Assembly (NCBI GenBank): GCA_009763385.1
Contig: VDCT01000803.1
Coordinates: 1 to 64,000 of the forward strand
From: Coix lacryma-jobi var. lacryma-jobi
Lineage: Eukaryota; Streptophyta; Magnoliopsida; Poales; Poaceae
Direction: 5' to 3'
DNA: 64,000 bases
This document shows, one piece after another, positions 31,971-44,245 of the stretch (position 1 is the stretch's first letter; each line of letters opens with the position of its first letter). The notes below the pieces were generated by a model, which worked only from the letters and a program-made list of their open reading frames with translations, ran no database searches and had not been told where the DNA came from. A program made the translations under genes and the position numbers.

Positions 31971-33219
31971 TGTTGACACTGGTTATCTATCAAAATTAAA
32001 GAATAAATAAATATGAAAAGGGCATGAATTCAATCACCAACAAAGGTTTAGGGTTTTAATTGACAATATTCCATGAGTTTTGGTGAATTGTGATTCTGCA
32101 GGGACTAAACCTGGAAACCAGCGCTGATTGCTTCCCCTAGAAGGAAACCGACGGGAGATAGCGCAACCGCCGCGTTAAGAAGTTTCTAGAAGACTCCAGA
32201 GGACACCAGAAGACACCAGGAGGTCGACCACCACGAGAGGATGACAGGTGGGACCGACCGGTCCCACCATGAGACTGGTCGGTCTCCCCCCGGGCCCGCT
32301 GGCTTTCGTCTTCTGCAAGCTTCCTCCACCGCCTCCTAGGATGCATCTCCACCGTCCCTGAAGTCGGTTTGATCCAATGGCCGCGGTTGATCCCTCAGGG
32401 CTATATAAGCAGCCCCAGACCCCCCCTCCAGGCATCTCCATCTTCATTATTCATCTCCACATCAGAAACGAGGGTTTCAATTAGAAGTAGAGGTCCCTCT
32501 AGATGAATCTCTTCTAGTTCATCTAGAATTAGATCTTGTTCATCTAGTTGTAATCAAGAGCCAGCTATCAAGTAGAAGACTAGTTACCCCTCTAGTTTAG
32601 GTTTAGAACCTAGTATTATATTAGAACTAGAAGAGAGAGAGAGAGAGGAAGAGATCAAGAAGGAGCTCCGGCCTGTCGGATCCACTTCTTCATCTTGTAC
32701 CTGAGGATTCAAGTTCATCATCAACTTCAGTGATTGTTTCGGTAATCAACGTCTATATTTAAGTTTGAGCCATTGTTCTTATTATTCTTAAGGTTTGTGA
32801 CTCTCTTTTGAGTACTTTAATTCTAGTCATTCTAGAGTTAGAGTAGTTGGATGGTGTAAGCGTGGTGCTTAGACTTGATAGCTCATAAATGCCTCCTATA
32901 ACGCCGGTGTGTAGGCTCGGTAGGATTATACATTTGCATAAAAGACTCATACTCTGTTTGTGACCTTTTATGGCAACTTCCCCACTAAGAATAATATAAA
33001 CATATCACTCTTAAGTTGGATTTAGATAGCCTTAGTGATCCCCTCTATGCTTCTAGATTCTCCATCCTTGTTAGCTACTCAGGGGTTAGACTTTAAGACT
33101 TAACACTATCCGTTCCTTTGGGTTCGATATTAAAACTGGGTTACTCCGGTGAAGTGCTACTTCGGTAGATCTTATCTGTGCGCTTGCGGATAAAGTAGAG
33201 TGTGCGTTAATTTATACCA
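31971..33219 (+). repeat. Athila/Tat-like 3' LTR, 1.25 kb
   Basis: TGTTGACACTGG start and ATTTATACCA end. Contains a TATA box at 32402-32408, a GA microsatellite at about 32631-32652 and the group-typical tail with CTGTGCGCTTGCGG. It abuts a Tekay-like LTR; the partner LTR is not in the window. Confidence 0.8.
32402..32408 (+). promoter_or_regulatory. TATA box of LTR promoter
   Basis: TATATAA in a GC-rich setting within the LTR (GGGCTATATAAGCAGCC), well placed to start the element RNA. Confidence 0.7.
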
Positions 33220-33221
33220 AA

Positions 33222-36200
33222 AGTAGCCATAGAGGCACTGTCCATCTGCAACAACAAGGGAATAGAACTCTGAGTACAAGAAGGTAGTCAGCTAGACTTA
33301 CCCGTCATAAACCAGAAATAATTTGATACCAAGGATCATGTAGGCTATATGTGGGGTTGGCAATACAACATTTGCATGAAAGCTCTTTTGTAAATGAACT
33401 TAACTTAGATGTTGGCAGTCATTTTTATAGTTGATTCTACCTTACTAGGTTCGCACCTGAACTATAACAAGCACTTGATTAATTATTCAAGCAAGAGTGA
33501 CTATTTCATCAATAGCCTTTCAGATTCCACACTATAACCATCTTTAGTTCCATAAGTTCTATGGGTAATGATCTACAATCAATTACTCACTGTCCAGGAG
33601 CGATGGCGATTATAATCAATTCCTACCCAGCTGGGGATAAAATGTCGCACACTCGCCCGACACATCCGGCCATGGCAGTCGTAAGCTGCCACTCAGGAAT
33701 TTCGAGAACACAACGCGCGGGACGGCCATGGGCCCTTCTACACTGGGGGTTATCTCAGTGCCAGGTTGCTCAAGCTATAGCTGCCCACGGTCATGCCAGG
33801 TCGATCAGGCCCTACCTGCCCTCGAACCATGCCAGGTTGCTCAGAATAGTTGCCCACAGTACAGCTGAGGCCCTGGGTGTTAGGCGTCAACATCTCCGTC
33901 ACCGGCTCGAATGACCTTACTCGACTTCGCGGGAGGTACTTCGACCTACTCCGTTAAGTGTTTGACGCGTTCAATTTGACTGAAGGGACATTTCCCGAAA
34001 TGGGTCCTATGCGACATAGACGGGAGACTACTAGCGCACAGAACCCATGCCCTGCTGCTCTTACATCCCGCCCGGTCTCCAATTCATTGTCACATGGTTA
34101 TCTCCATGATAGCACTAGGCTAGTCATGAGCAGTATCTACCTATATGCGGGAGACAGAATATCACCCGACTTTTAACGTTCTAAGCAAGGCTAAGCATAT
34201 AACGAGCCTAAACCTAAACAGGGATATCAAGATAATATTTGCAGTGGTCATGGTATGATAGTAATGCATCAACGGTAGCAATCAATTCCCATAAACCTAA
34301 TGCAACAATCATTATAATAATTTAATTTGTAATCCATTTGCAAACCGTAGGAGTTAAATGCTCTGGGGCTTGCCTCTTTCGAAGTCAGACAGGCGGTGGT
34401 CTTGGCACTCGGGCAGTTCTTCGGCGTCGGCGCCTTCGGTCTCCTCGGGCAAGGTCTCCTCCTGGCTCAGCTCTTCTTACTGCGGCGGCTTTTGGGTCTC
34501 TTCTGCCGATCCTGTATGATGCATGAACGCATATGAATAGGATGAATGCACATGAAATGCTTAGGTGATGCAACAAGGTTAACGACAATCATGAGATAAG
34601 CACATGTCATCTACTTCATTTTCTTCAACAAGGTAGTCAACATTATCCAATGATTTTGAAAGATCTTAGCTTCTAACAACCATTTAACCTTCCTAATTTG
34701 CCAATTAAGACACTTAATCACTACAGCATTACCTACTTATTTATTTTAATTATCACCTACTTGCTTGCCCAAATAATCCATTTAAACATGCTTAAAATAG
34801 TAACCCATCACAAACAGTTTTAGAAAAATCTACAAAAATTACTTTAGGTTAACAACATGTAATCCAGCCCACTGTCCAAATTTCAAGTCATTTTGATTTA
34901 AACACTGTTCTCTATGAAAAAGACAAACAACATGGTAAAAAGGTGCTTTGAACTACACATCCTATCAAAAAGTGTCAAACAACAGATTTCATATTTTTCT
35001 TCTGAACTTCTTAGTACAAGAGCAGCCTACAAAAATCATCAGGTTCATATCATTTATATTTTAATTACTAAAAATCATACAAGAAAACAGCATTTAAACA
35101 TTTTAAATGTTACTGCTAAAAATTTTCACACAACATCTTCATATTATATTTTCCCCAAAAACTACTCATCCATAAAAATCTAACAAAATTAGAAGCATAT
35201 TTTTCTGAGCTACACAGAATTAGTTATGCATTTTCTAAGTTAACAGCCAAATCCTAAATTAATTTAAACTGCATACAAAAATATCACAAAATATGCATTT
35301 AATATTTTTGACAGGTAGCTCTAAACATTTCTAGCACAACAAAATTTGTTTCACATCATTTGGACTTAAAATGAGCCTTGTATGAAATTTAGAAGCCTTT
35401 ATTCCATTTCTGCAAAAACTGGTTTAAGGAAAAACATAACTAAAACGCTACGGACACCCGACTTCATGCACCAACAGACACAGGGCAAAGCGCTAGATGC
35501 ACCCAGCTAACCCGAGCACTAGCGTACCCAGACTTTCCCCTTCTCTCCTTCACTCACTGCCAGCGGGTCCCGCAGGTCAGGCGGCCCGATGCCACCCAGT
35601 CAACCGGCCCACGCGTCAGAGGCAGTGCACACCTGCCAGAGTTGACCGGCGCTAGTTCGCCGGCGGCGAGGTCCCCGGCGCAACCAACTACACCCCTAAG
35701 TTCACCTTCGCGAGGCGGACACGGTCGACCAAGTCTCCCGACCAGGGGCTCACCAGAGCAAGCTCGACGGCGGCCATGGCGGAGCGGTGGCGCTGCGAGA
35801 CGTCGGCTAGGCTTCGCCTGGCTATTCCGAGGCTTGGCGACGCAAGCACGAGCCAAGCAAACCCTAAGCAACCTACTAGGGCGACTATCGAGCCATGCCG
35901 ACCCCGGCATTGGTGCCACGCCACGGCGGCGGTCTGCGGCGGACATGGACGTGGCGCGTCTTGGTTCCGATCGAAACACGGCGGGAGAGAGGTCTCCATC
36001 TAACCCTAAGCAACTACGGTGATAGAGGGAGGTGAGAATGGGGCTCGATTGGAGGTGGTTTCGCCAGAGACGGCCGGACCACGCTTTGGTCACTGCGGCA
36101 GCCATGGGGGAGCCCGAGGTTGGCACTCGGCGTTCCGCCGGCTAGAGAGAAGAAGAGGGGAAACCAACCCTTGCAGGCAAGAGAGGAGGTTAGGGCGGAG

Positions 36201-37055
36201 AGATTGGCGGAAGGAATCGGGCGGCGGCGCTTTTGCAGTGAGCAATCGCTCGCCGGAGTTCGGCGGGCGGCGACGGCGTTTGCGAACTGGAGAAGATGGA
36301 GTAGTGGGAGGCGAGCGAGTGAGTGAGTGAGCAACTGGTTGCAAGCGCGAGTGGGAGAGGAGGCAAAGCCGATGCATCGCGCGGATGCAATGCACCTGGT
36401 CGCTTCCCGTCGGGCCGTCCAGACCGGGCGCGGCGGCGGCCAGGAATCGGTGGCCACGCGGCGAAGGGCAGAGAGGGGACAGGGAGTTCTTGTCGGCTCG
36501 GCGGAAACCGCGAGCGCGGCGAGCGGCGGTTTGGGCGACGGCGAGGCGGTCTCGCGGTGGCAGCAGCGGTTTCGCCGGCGTACGGCGTGCAGGCAAGCGG
36601 CGGGCCCGCGGAGGAGGGAGAAAGAGGGGCTTACAGTGGGGCCCATGGGGTTTAAACTAAAGAGGTTTTTGCTAAACTCTTTTCTGCCCTATAACTCCCA
36701 AACTAAGCCAAATTAGGAAAAGATCTTAAAAGCAAAGTTGCTTAGAATTTTGCAAGGAACAAGTCATTTTTAAGGCTCAAGTCCAAATTCTGCATAGAAA
36801 AAGAATTTTACTCCTATCCCATTTTTCTAATGCAGAAAATGACATTTAAGTTACTTTTTCTGAAAAAGTGCTTTTAAGCAAAGTGCTCCTTTCACCAAGA
36901 TCTACAACTTTGGTTTAAGGCACTTGGTCAGAAACACAAACCAAATCATAGCTACACTAGAAACTAGGCAAGGACTTAAACAAAGATACACACAAATGCA
37001 CATGAAATGATGGCATGCCATGCTCATGCTATGTCAAGTTATGCAATTAGGGTTG
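33222..37055 (-). repeat. Tekay-like gypsy LTR, second copy, trimmed at both ends
   Basis: Matches 9322-13560 from the AGTAGCCATAG block (about 9715) to within about 20 bases of the LTR start. About 390 bases at the left and the last stretch at the right are missing, replaced by an Athila-like LTR and a Tat-like LTR. It includes the same GC-rich block (about 35440-36660). Orientation is the same as the first copy, so it could be the 5' LTR of the same old element. Confidence 0.8.
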
Positions 37056-37439
37056 TGTTGACGCAAAACGTGACGTCCCCCGTCAGGCACACAGCAAGCC
37101 GAACAAGGCTGGCTTCAATCGGGTGCCCGGAGTATTCTGAATCCAGAAACGTGCCAATCGGTTTGACCTGAAAACCAACAAGGGATAAAAATATGAGAAT
37201 ACCTTGGAACATGCCGTGTGAGACCAGACAGTTCCATATGTACGGCTTTGAAAGCCAATCATGATGGCACACAGCTATAAAAGCTGTTTGTTGAAACAGG
37301 TTTATAATGTCATTCGGCAAGTATAAAGATGAAGCTCATAAACATGTTAAATACCGAACACATAAATAACAAAAGGATAAAAGGGTAAATCATAAATATA
37401 GATCTATTCAAATAACATATGCATAGGCCAATCCAACTA

Positions 37440-38170
37440 ATCTGCCGCACGTTTAGCCTTCATAAACCCGTCAAGTATAAACTCAAGCCAAGCTAATCCA
37501 CCGCATGATACCACTTGCTATGAGTCCACACCACTCCTTATAATTAGATTAATCCACCGCATGATACGATCTAATTATAAGAAGCTAAAAGCATACATAT
37601 ATCTGAACAGATCTATAAAAAACTCATTACTCATGTAAGCTTTAACCAGAATCGGCAAACTAGCCGAACTGGGGTCCATGAAGAAGGAACATACAAGCAA
37701 AGCATGATCAAACTAATCTAAAACCTGCACCTGCCGCACGACATCCAGCTCTATCAAAGCCTAAACATGGTCGACATGCATGAACCTACAACATGTAACA
37801 ATCTGGATTGAAAGTTAATTCGGCCATCACGATCTTATGATTAACGAAGCACAAATAAACTTATGCAGCAAGGCCGAACAAAGATCAATCTAGATGGGCG
37901 AAGAGTGTTATAGGAATTAAATAAATAAAACATATAACACATGATAACTTAATGAATCTATTAGATCTACCAAATCTAACAGAGCCGATAACTATTTTTA
38001 CTCATGACTTAATCCACCGCACGATACAAGGCATAAGCAAAAACTTTCCGTCATAAGCTTAAATCTGCCGCACGATACTAAGCTCAACATACGAGACTAC
38101 TTGCATCATATCTAACCGCATGATACTAGACATGGTAGCAATTGTGTCACTATCTAAATACCGCATGATA
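37440..38170 (-). repeat. Dispersed CCGCAYGATAC motif array
   Basis: At least eight copies of CCGCACGATAC or CCGCATGATAC, or shorter CCGCACG cores, irregularly spaced, all in the same orientation. Confidence 0.75.
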
Positions 38171-38317
38171 GTATCATGATAGCATGCCGGTACTTACGGA
38201 GGTCGACAGATCGATGATTCCCTCGAAGAAACTTGACGACACGACTAAGGACTCGAAGATGGCACGGGGCCGGTTGTATTGATATGGTTGTGAACGGTTT
38301 TACAATGGTCAAGGGCT

Positions 38318-38328
38318 TATATTTATAC
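38318..38328 (-). promoter_or_regulatory. TATA box of Tat-like LTR
   Basis: TATAAATATAA on the minus strand within the LTR. Confidence 0.65.
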
Positions 38329-38619
38329 CCTGGACGAAACACGAATCCTAAACGATTACGACTTAAAAGTAAGAAAAGATCATATTCCTAATCCTTTCGG
38401 TGTCTTCCATCGTCACATGTCTTCTCATGCAAGCCAGCTTTACCTGCATCATCCATCTCCCGAATGGGGCCACTGCTTCACGAAATAGCCGACCGCACAG
38501 GTATTCACCGAAAGTCTTAAGGACCAAACAGCCATCCGAATGCTTGCCGAATCCTTCTCTTCCCTGCGGGCTGGACCCACCTATCACATCCTCGTGTGTG
38601 CGAAAATCTGGTGTTAACA

Positions 38620-38636
38620 CATGCCCCCTAATTTTG
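38620..38636 (-). other. Polypurine tract
   Basis: AAAATTAGGGGGCATG on the minus strand next to the LTR start. Confidence 0.7.
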
Positions 38637-38878
38637 GGATAAATGTTTATTCCAAAATTCCTTTTCCTTTTCACACTGACGTGGAACCCCCAGAAGCATT
38701 TGTCTTCACTCGCCATAATTACCGTACCTGCCGATTCGTCTCCCTATGCACTTGGGATCTTTTAAGCCCCCCCTTTCACTTGATTTCGGCCTGTGTTTCT
38801 GGAGCTCTCCTGCTTTGTTTGCAAACCAGAAAAACCCTCTTCTCTCTTGCTACTATATCAGCTAGAAGATGTCTTCTC

Positions 38879-39513
38879 AGGCGAGCCGTCATAGCCTCGA
38901 GCTTGGGGCTTCCAGCACTTCCAGGAGAAGGTTACCCTCTAATTGCTCTCGTTCGAAGATGAAGCAGTCGCCCTCACATCATTGTTCTTGTTTAGGAGGG
39001 TCAATGATGACTTTCCCGAGGTCCTGACTCAGAAGGTCACAGATCTTCAATTTGATCTAGAAAGGAGGAATCGGGAGATTATCCGAGTCTCTCGAGAGCG
39101 TGATACCGCTCGGGAACAGGCCATTGGTAAGCATCCTTCCACTGTTCTTTCCCTATTCTACTTCCCTGCTTTATTGATCCTTCCTCCTCTTAGCTCTGGA
39201 GGCTAAGCTCCATTCTCTCGAAGCTGCCATTGCCGATCTTGCTGTCACAGCTAACGTGTCAGGCACGACGGCTCTGAGGCGGGTGAACGAGGTCAACCGG
39301 ATTCTCCCCGACATCTCCAGGGCTGGCATGGGTTACGGTGCAGCGCTCGCCTTCAACGTTGTTCGGATCCACTCCGGCGCTGACTACCGTCATTTTGATG
39401 ATTGTGAGCGAGGACTAGAATTTTGGGTGGCCCACTATGTTGATGACATGAAAGAAGCTGGAACAGATCTGGCCGATTCTTTGACTTTGATCACCCGATT
39501 AGGAACAAAATAG
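38879..39513 (+). pseudogene. Antisense gene of Tat element, coiled-coil, with intron
   Basis: Plus strand, opposite to gag-pro. A first ATG at 38879 opens a short frame (MSSQASRHSLE). A coiled-coil exon follows (TQKVTDLQFDLERRNREI) after an acceptor-like TTCTTGTTTAG near 38993. It ends at a donor CCATTG/GTAAG (39126/39127). The acceptor TCCTCTTAG at 39193 joins it in frame to EAKLHSLEAAIADLAVT and a globular tail to the stop at 39511-39513. The 67-base intron fits plant rules and joining keeps the frame, which is strong evidence of a real spliced gene. A poly(A)-like AATAAG lies about 45 bases downstream. Tat-group elements are known to carry such antisense genes, of unknown function; the coiled-coil C-terminus resembles in layout the antisense protein at 54399-57248. 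The N-terminal exons are uncertain. Confidence 0.55.
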
Positions 39514-40136
39514 AATGGACGAACTGACTTTCTATTGTAACTTGTCTCTCTCCCTGTAAATAAGAGGTTTTTCTTTATTCGACCGTCAATTCGTGATTGA
39601 TCCTTCGAGATCAATATGCGCTCTGTTCCATGCATCGGCCTTTGATCTCTTCCCAGTGTCAATTGGAAAAAACGAGCTTCAAACGATTAGTTGAAACTGA
39701 AAAGCCTTTAGCCGAACCCTATCAGCTTACTGATTTTGGAGTCATGATTCTCTTTGGTCATCAAAAGACCTGGCCTGGCCCAATAACGGCCCATAAGCTG
39801 CGAAAAAATCTTAATCCAATGCTTGGTCTTTTAGCGTGCAAACCAAAGTCCTATAAATATGATTCCATACAAACCACTACTTTACCCTCAGCCAAATAAT
39901 TCAACTTGTGGACTTTCCAACTCTCGACCCCTAGCTCAAACTAAAGAGAGTCTTCCGTCTGTATTCTTATTAACGGCAGGCAGCAACCATTACAGTAGGC
40001 AACCTACCGGAGATGAAGCGGGAGGAATGCTAAGCACCAACTCACCGACGATATGGGTAAAAACTGATTTCTTGCCCCCCCTGCAATAGTGTTCCTTGCC
40101 TGACTATCCTTGATTTATCATTCATCTTCCTTTCAG

Positions 40137-40790
40137 AATGATGTCTTTCCCTAACCAAGCTCGGGATCCTCCAGAAACGGTAAATCCAAGAGTCTCTTTT
40201 AATCTCCTTCCTAAGCTACCAGATTCTGAATTGGATAACTTATCTTTGGCAGATCCACTTGAATGTCCTTCGATACCGCGAGGACAAGGATAAGGCTCAG
40301 AAAGAACTGGAAACCGCATCCCAGAAGCATAATATCGAGGAAGCTGAATGGGCAAATCAACGAAAACAGCTCTGCAGCATCATCACAAGTTAGCAGAAAT
40401 TTGGTCTTCTCCTTCTGGTTGAGCTTGCCATGCCTGATATATTCCTTCCTCTTACTAGCCCTTTCTGCAGAGAAATGACCGTCTGAAGACAGCAACAAAC
40501 AGAATCGCTCTCAAGGTGAATACTCGCGGAGATTCAGCCGAAGCCCATCTCGATGCTTTGGATGGCCGTATTGATCAGGCGTCACCACAAGGTGTGCATG
40601 CCGGGGTCTCTTTCGGGTTAGCGGCGATGAGCTCTTGGACCAAGAAGACTATTCTTTCCTACCAGTTGGTTTCGCAAGGAATGCAGATGAATTTGAAGAC
40701 CTTGAGATCTATAATAGCCATGCGGCCGCCATTACCGAGATAATCGACCCACAATCCATTGTGATAAATTATTCCAAGGGTAGCTCGTAC
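40137..40790 (+). pseudogene. Second antisense gene fragment, coiled-coil
   Basis: Further plus-strand exon-like pieces: after an acceptor-like TCTTCCTTTCAG at 40125-40136, a coiled-coil piece (LNVLRYREDKDKAQKELET), another acceptor CCCTTTCTGCAG near 40470, and a tail with RIALKVNTRGDSAEAHLDAL and GVHAGVSFGLAAMSSW. The final frame DEFEDLEIYNSHAAAITEI ends at GSSY and a stop near 40790. Frames change between pieces, so either introns or decay separates them. It probably is a duplicated or split copy of the antisense gene's C-terminal half. 39514-40136 between the two is non-coding, including possible 3' untranslated sequence. Confidence 0.45.
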
Positions 40791-41702
40791 TAGGACGGAT
40801 CTGTAAATGAAGCTCGCAACAAATGAACTTGCTCTTTTCTGAATAATGTTGATTTTTTTGATTCTTCAATAACTTTCCTCGTTCACAACATTTCTTCAGA
40901 AGAACGCTTGCCGAATGTATGACGTCACCTTAGCCGACTAAATCCCATTCAAACATGTCATGTCATTCGACATTGCACTTACTACACTCCACCTTTCTCT
41001 TTCCCCGATAAACCTGCCAACTTGAAAAATGCTAGGGTCACCAAGGTCATGAACATCTGTACTAAAGGCGATATAAATAAAATATCGGCCATAACATCAA
41101 GGTCATGAACATTTCTGCTAAAGGCGATGCTTTTACACCGGCTGTATATAACATCTTTTGATTTACATAATTTCCACGCGTTCAGCTTTTAGCAAGTAGT
41201 GCCGAAGCTTTAACTGACAAGCAGTACACCCAAATCAAAAATTCGTCATAGCCGAATACCCTTTCCTGGGTTTAACATTTTCGGCTAAGGCAAATTGCCA
41301 CCCGTCTTTTCTTTAAACTTCAAAAATAAGGGCCGATTCTAATATAAGGTCATTGGCCATCACGTACAACTCAAAATGATCACCAAGTTGTAGAAGTGCC
41401 TTTCATAAATCTTCAATTTCACTAAAAGCTTCCGTTGTACACCACCTTGTATAAACCTCTTCTGATCCTTTTTCTGGCAATGGAGAAGTAAACGGAATCT
41501 TTCAAACGTCCATCAACCTTGAACACATTCGAGACCCAAACTTGCACATATTGATCCAACTTCGGCTTCATTACCAACACTTTATTCCTTGTCAGCCGAT
41601 ATGAAACTTTGGTCTCAATTCTTCTCCATTACCACCGGTTAGACTAAAAATTGCTCTGAGAGCCGATCGTTTGAATCGGCTGTTGATCCTCATCGAAAAT
41701 GT
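40791..41702. other. Expected pol space, nothing recognisable
   Basis: RT, RNase H and integrase of the minus-strand element should lie about here but no motif is visible on either strand. The internal region has been deleted or is too decayed. Confidence 0.5.
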
Positions 41703-42783
41703 TCACAGGACCTGCCTCTCAAGCTCTTCCAGAGAAACACTCGACACCTTCATATTCCCAGTAGGTGGGCTCGGTGTTGCAATACTCACCGAATCATCAG
41801 CATGGACGATCTCAATGTCATCCCCAATCCACTGGATGAGGAACTGGTGCATGGTTGACGGCACACAGCAGTTTGCATGTATCCAATCTCTTCCCAATAG
41901 CAAACTGTATGCCCCCTTGCCATCAATGACAAAGAAGGTGGTGATCAAAGTTTTAGTCTCAATTGTTAACTCGACATGGACTGCACCTCGAGTATCAGAA
42001 GAATTGCCTGCAAAGTCTCTCAACACCATGTCGGTCTTCAATAGATCTTCACTTGTCATGCCAATTTCTGATTCTGAAAGTAGTATATGGCATGATGTTT
42101 ATAGCAGCCCCTCTATCAATGAACATCTTGGTCAGTGGCTTGCCATTGACATACCCCCTCATATAAAGTGGCTTCAAGTGTCGATGCCTGATTGGTTTAT
42201 CAAATACTGCCCTTTGAGCCAAGACGAGATGAGCCAACAAGTCCTGAAATTCACTTTCATCGAAGTCTGAATATGTCTCGTTTTGGACATCTTGATTCTC
42301 AGGGGCTATGAACTCTGATGGTAGAAAGAATGCCATGCACGCATCAGCCGAATGATTACCTTCACATGGCCTTTCCTTAGGACGCCAGACTTTCTTTGCT
42401 CTGGTACCCGCTCGCGCCAACTCTTTGTTCCTTAAGCGCTGCACTCTCCTCTTCTGGCTTTTCCTTAAGCCTGGCGGACACCATTGTCCCTTCTGCCAGA
42501 CGTACTTACGGTATTCTTCTTCTTCAGTATGAGCCCAACTTGAATCGGCAAATCCTCTTTCCTGCCGATCTCCGGAGCTATTTATTTTTACGCGCCGATC
42601 GTCATCAGGGACTCGTGCCCCAAGCCTTTCATGGATAGATCGGCGATTGACTCGAAACTGCCTATACTCGGAATACTGATTACTGCACTCGGGGCAGTCG
42701 TCTTTAACAGGCAGCTTCAAGCCTTCGTTCCAACAATACTGAAAGAACGAGCATTCCCAATGAGACCGTTCCTGTTCCCTCAT
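41703..42783 (-). pseudogene. gag C-terminus and aspartic protease, broken
   Basis: Two overlapping frames. The upstream one (42783-42049) has a cysteine-rich motif with CSFFQYCWNEGLKLP and CPEC, typical of this gypsy group's gag, an Arg/Lys-rich linker, and the protease entrance MFIDRGAAINIMPY, where the residue after the catalytic Asp is Arg instead of the usual Gly, so activity is probably lost. A frame change near 42055 leads to the protease second half (42059-41703) with LLGRDWIHANCCVPS. No RT follows. The 42784-43090 stretch before it is gag-like but full of stops. Confidence 0.7.
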
Positions 42784-43090
42784 ATCTTCTCATTCTTCCC
42801 AGTGCATCTCTTTTTTGTACTTTCGCTGTTTCTCCAGGAACTTCCGTTCTTCATAAAGCCTCTGCTTCTAGTACCGTTCCTGTTCCCGATGCCACTTGTT
42901 CAACAGAATACGCGTCGTGATCCTGGGTCTGGAAGTCTCAACTGCACTAGTTTGGTTATTTTGGAACCGAACCCCTTGCTGAAGCTCTCTCTTTGTAATT
43001 GCCGATCAGGATCAACAGTGCCAGCTTCCCTCGCTCTATCAGAGGTTAAAACTTTCATCTAACCCTTACCCCTGGGATCGGCTACATTGA

Positions 43091-44155
43091 TCATATTAAC
43101 AGAGAAAAACACAGTGTTCTGCTCAAAGGACTACCATCCACCTTCATCTTTCCATCAAACCACAGATGTCCACCTTGAATGGCCTTTTGGATCCGATCTC
43201 TGAACACTCGGCAATCATTTATGGAGTGGGATTTGGTATTGTGGAAACCACAATACTTCTTGTCTTTCACACCCTCAGGAAGCAGCATAGGATGACCTTC
43301 CGGCAACTTGATGCGTCCTTCCTTCAGCAAGTACTCAAATAATTTATCTGACTTGGAAACATCAAAGTCATAAGTACCTTTATGTTGCCTCAGCCACCGC
43401 TGGTTGACTTGAGTCGGCTCTTTAGACCAGGTTATCTCGGCTGCAGCTACTTCATCTTCATCATCATATTCATCTGGTTCCTCAGAGGAAGCCTGATACA
43501 TTCTGGCAGCTACATCACCCTTCTGGAACTGATTATTCCTTCTGAATCCCTGAGCTTGATTGCTCATCGTCGCCAGCCTTTGGGATAACTGCCCAAGGTC
43601 ATCAAACTCCATGCCGAATAGTTTTTCTTTGATATTCGGCAACATGCCAGCTATGGCTATTCCCGACAATTGGTCATCCGGCAAATTCAAGGAATAGCAG
43701 AGATTTTTGATTTCCCTGAATCGGCGTAGATACTCTTGCGGCGTTTCGCCGGGTCTCATCTTCAGGCTCATAAGATCGACCAACTTCTTTTCACTGGTCC
43801 CCGTAAAGAAGTATGAGTGGAACTTCTACTCTAACTCCGCCCATGTATTGATAGAATTCGCCAGCAGAGAAGCAAACCAGGAGAAAGCTGGTCCTGTCAA
43901 CGATAGCGGGAAATACCGAATCCTCCAAGCTTCATCTATAGACGCTTCCCCAAGTTGCATCAAATATCGGCTGATGTGCTCTATAGTGCTGGTATCATCC
44001 TGACCCAAAAACTTGGCGAAATCAGTAGGAGGTTTTACTCTTGGAGGAAGTGCCACCCGATTGTACCATTCTGGGTATGGAGACTTGTAAGCATATGTCT
44101 GATTCTTTGGCTTTAAGCCGAACTGATTCTGCATCATATCAGCCATCTTGTGCAT
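43091..44155 (-). pseudogene. gag: gag capsid domain, Tat-like
   Basis: Retrotrans_gag-type capsid: YPEWYNRVALPPRVKPPTDF, then TGPAFSWFASL, a stop TAG at 43828-43826, and after it in the same frame LVDLMSLKMRPGETPQEYLRRF, which is the family's hallmark, continuing through CGFHNTKSHSINDCRVFRD (a variant zinc motif CX2HX4HX4C). The frame ends at 43091. Gag assembles the particle and binds RNA. The single TAG is the only stop in about 350 codons, so inactivation may be recent or the stop may derive from CAG. Confidence 0.75.
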
Positions 44156-44245
44156 GATGAGGTCAACACTTGAATCAGGAGCTGTTTATGCCTGCCCCCC
44201 AGTATGTAGTCTTGTCGAACTCCTGTAGCCCGGATTGGAAGAGCA

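Larger units (their letters stand above)
27226..33219 (+). mobile_element. Decayed Athila/Tat-like gypsy element, 3' part
   Basis: Plus-strand remnant defined by protease scraps, long AT-rich non-coding sequence with several GCTTGGGGGA purine tracts and short repeats, and a 3' LTR (31971-33219). The LTR opening TGTTGACACTGG after CTTGGGGGAAT, and the tail with CTGTGCGCTTGCGGAT, are typical of this gypsy group. Gag, RT and integrase are not recognisable. 27226-28120 holds nothing I can name. Confidence 0.65.
37056..38619 (-). repeat. Tat-like 3' LTR, 1.56 kb
   Basis: Minus strand starts TGTTAACACCAG after a purine tract and ends GTCAACA. Contains a TATA box and many copies of CCGCAYGATAC (37440-38170). 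Confidence 0.75.

Noticed and set aside
35554..36716. Long frames in the second GC-rich block
   Set aside because: Same LTR block as 11940-13140, with frames not preserved between copies.
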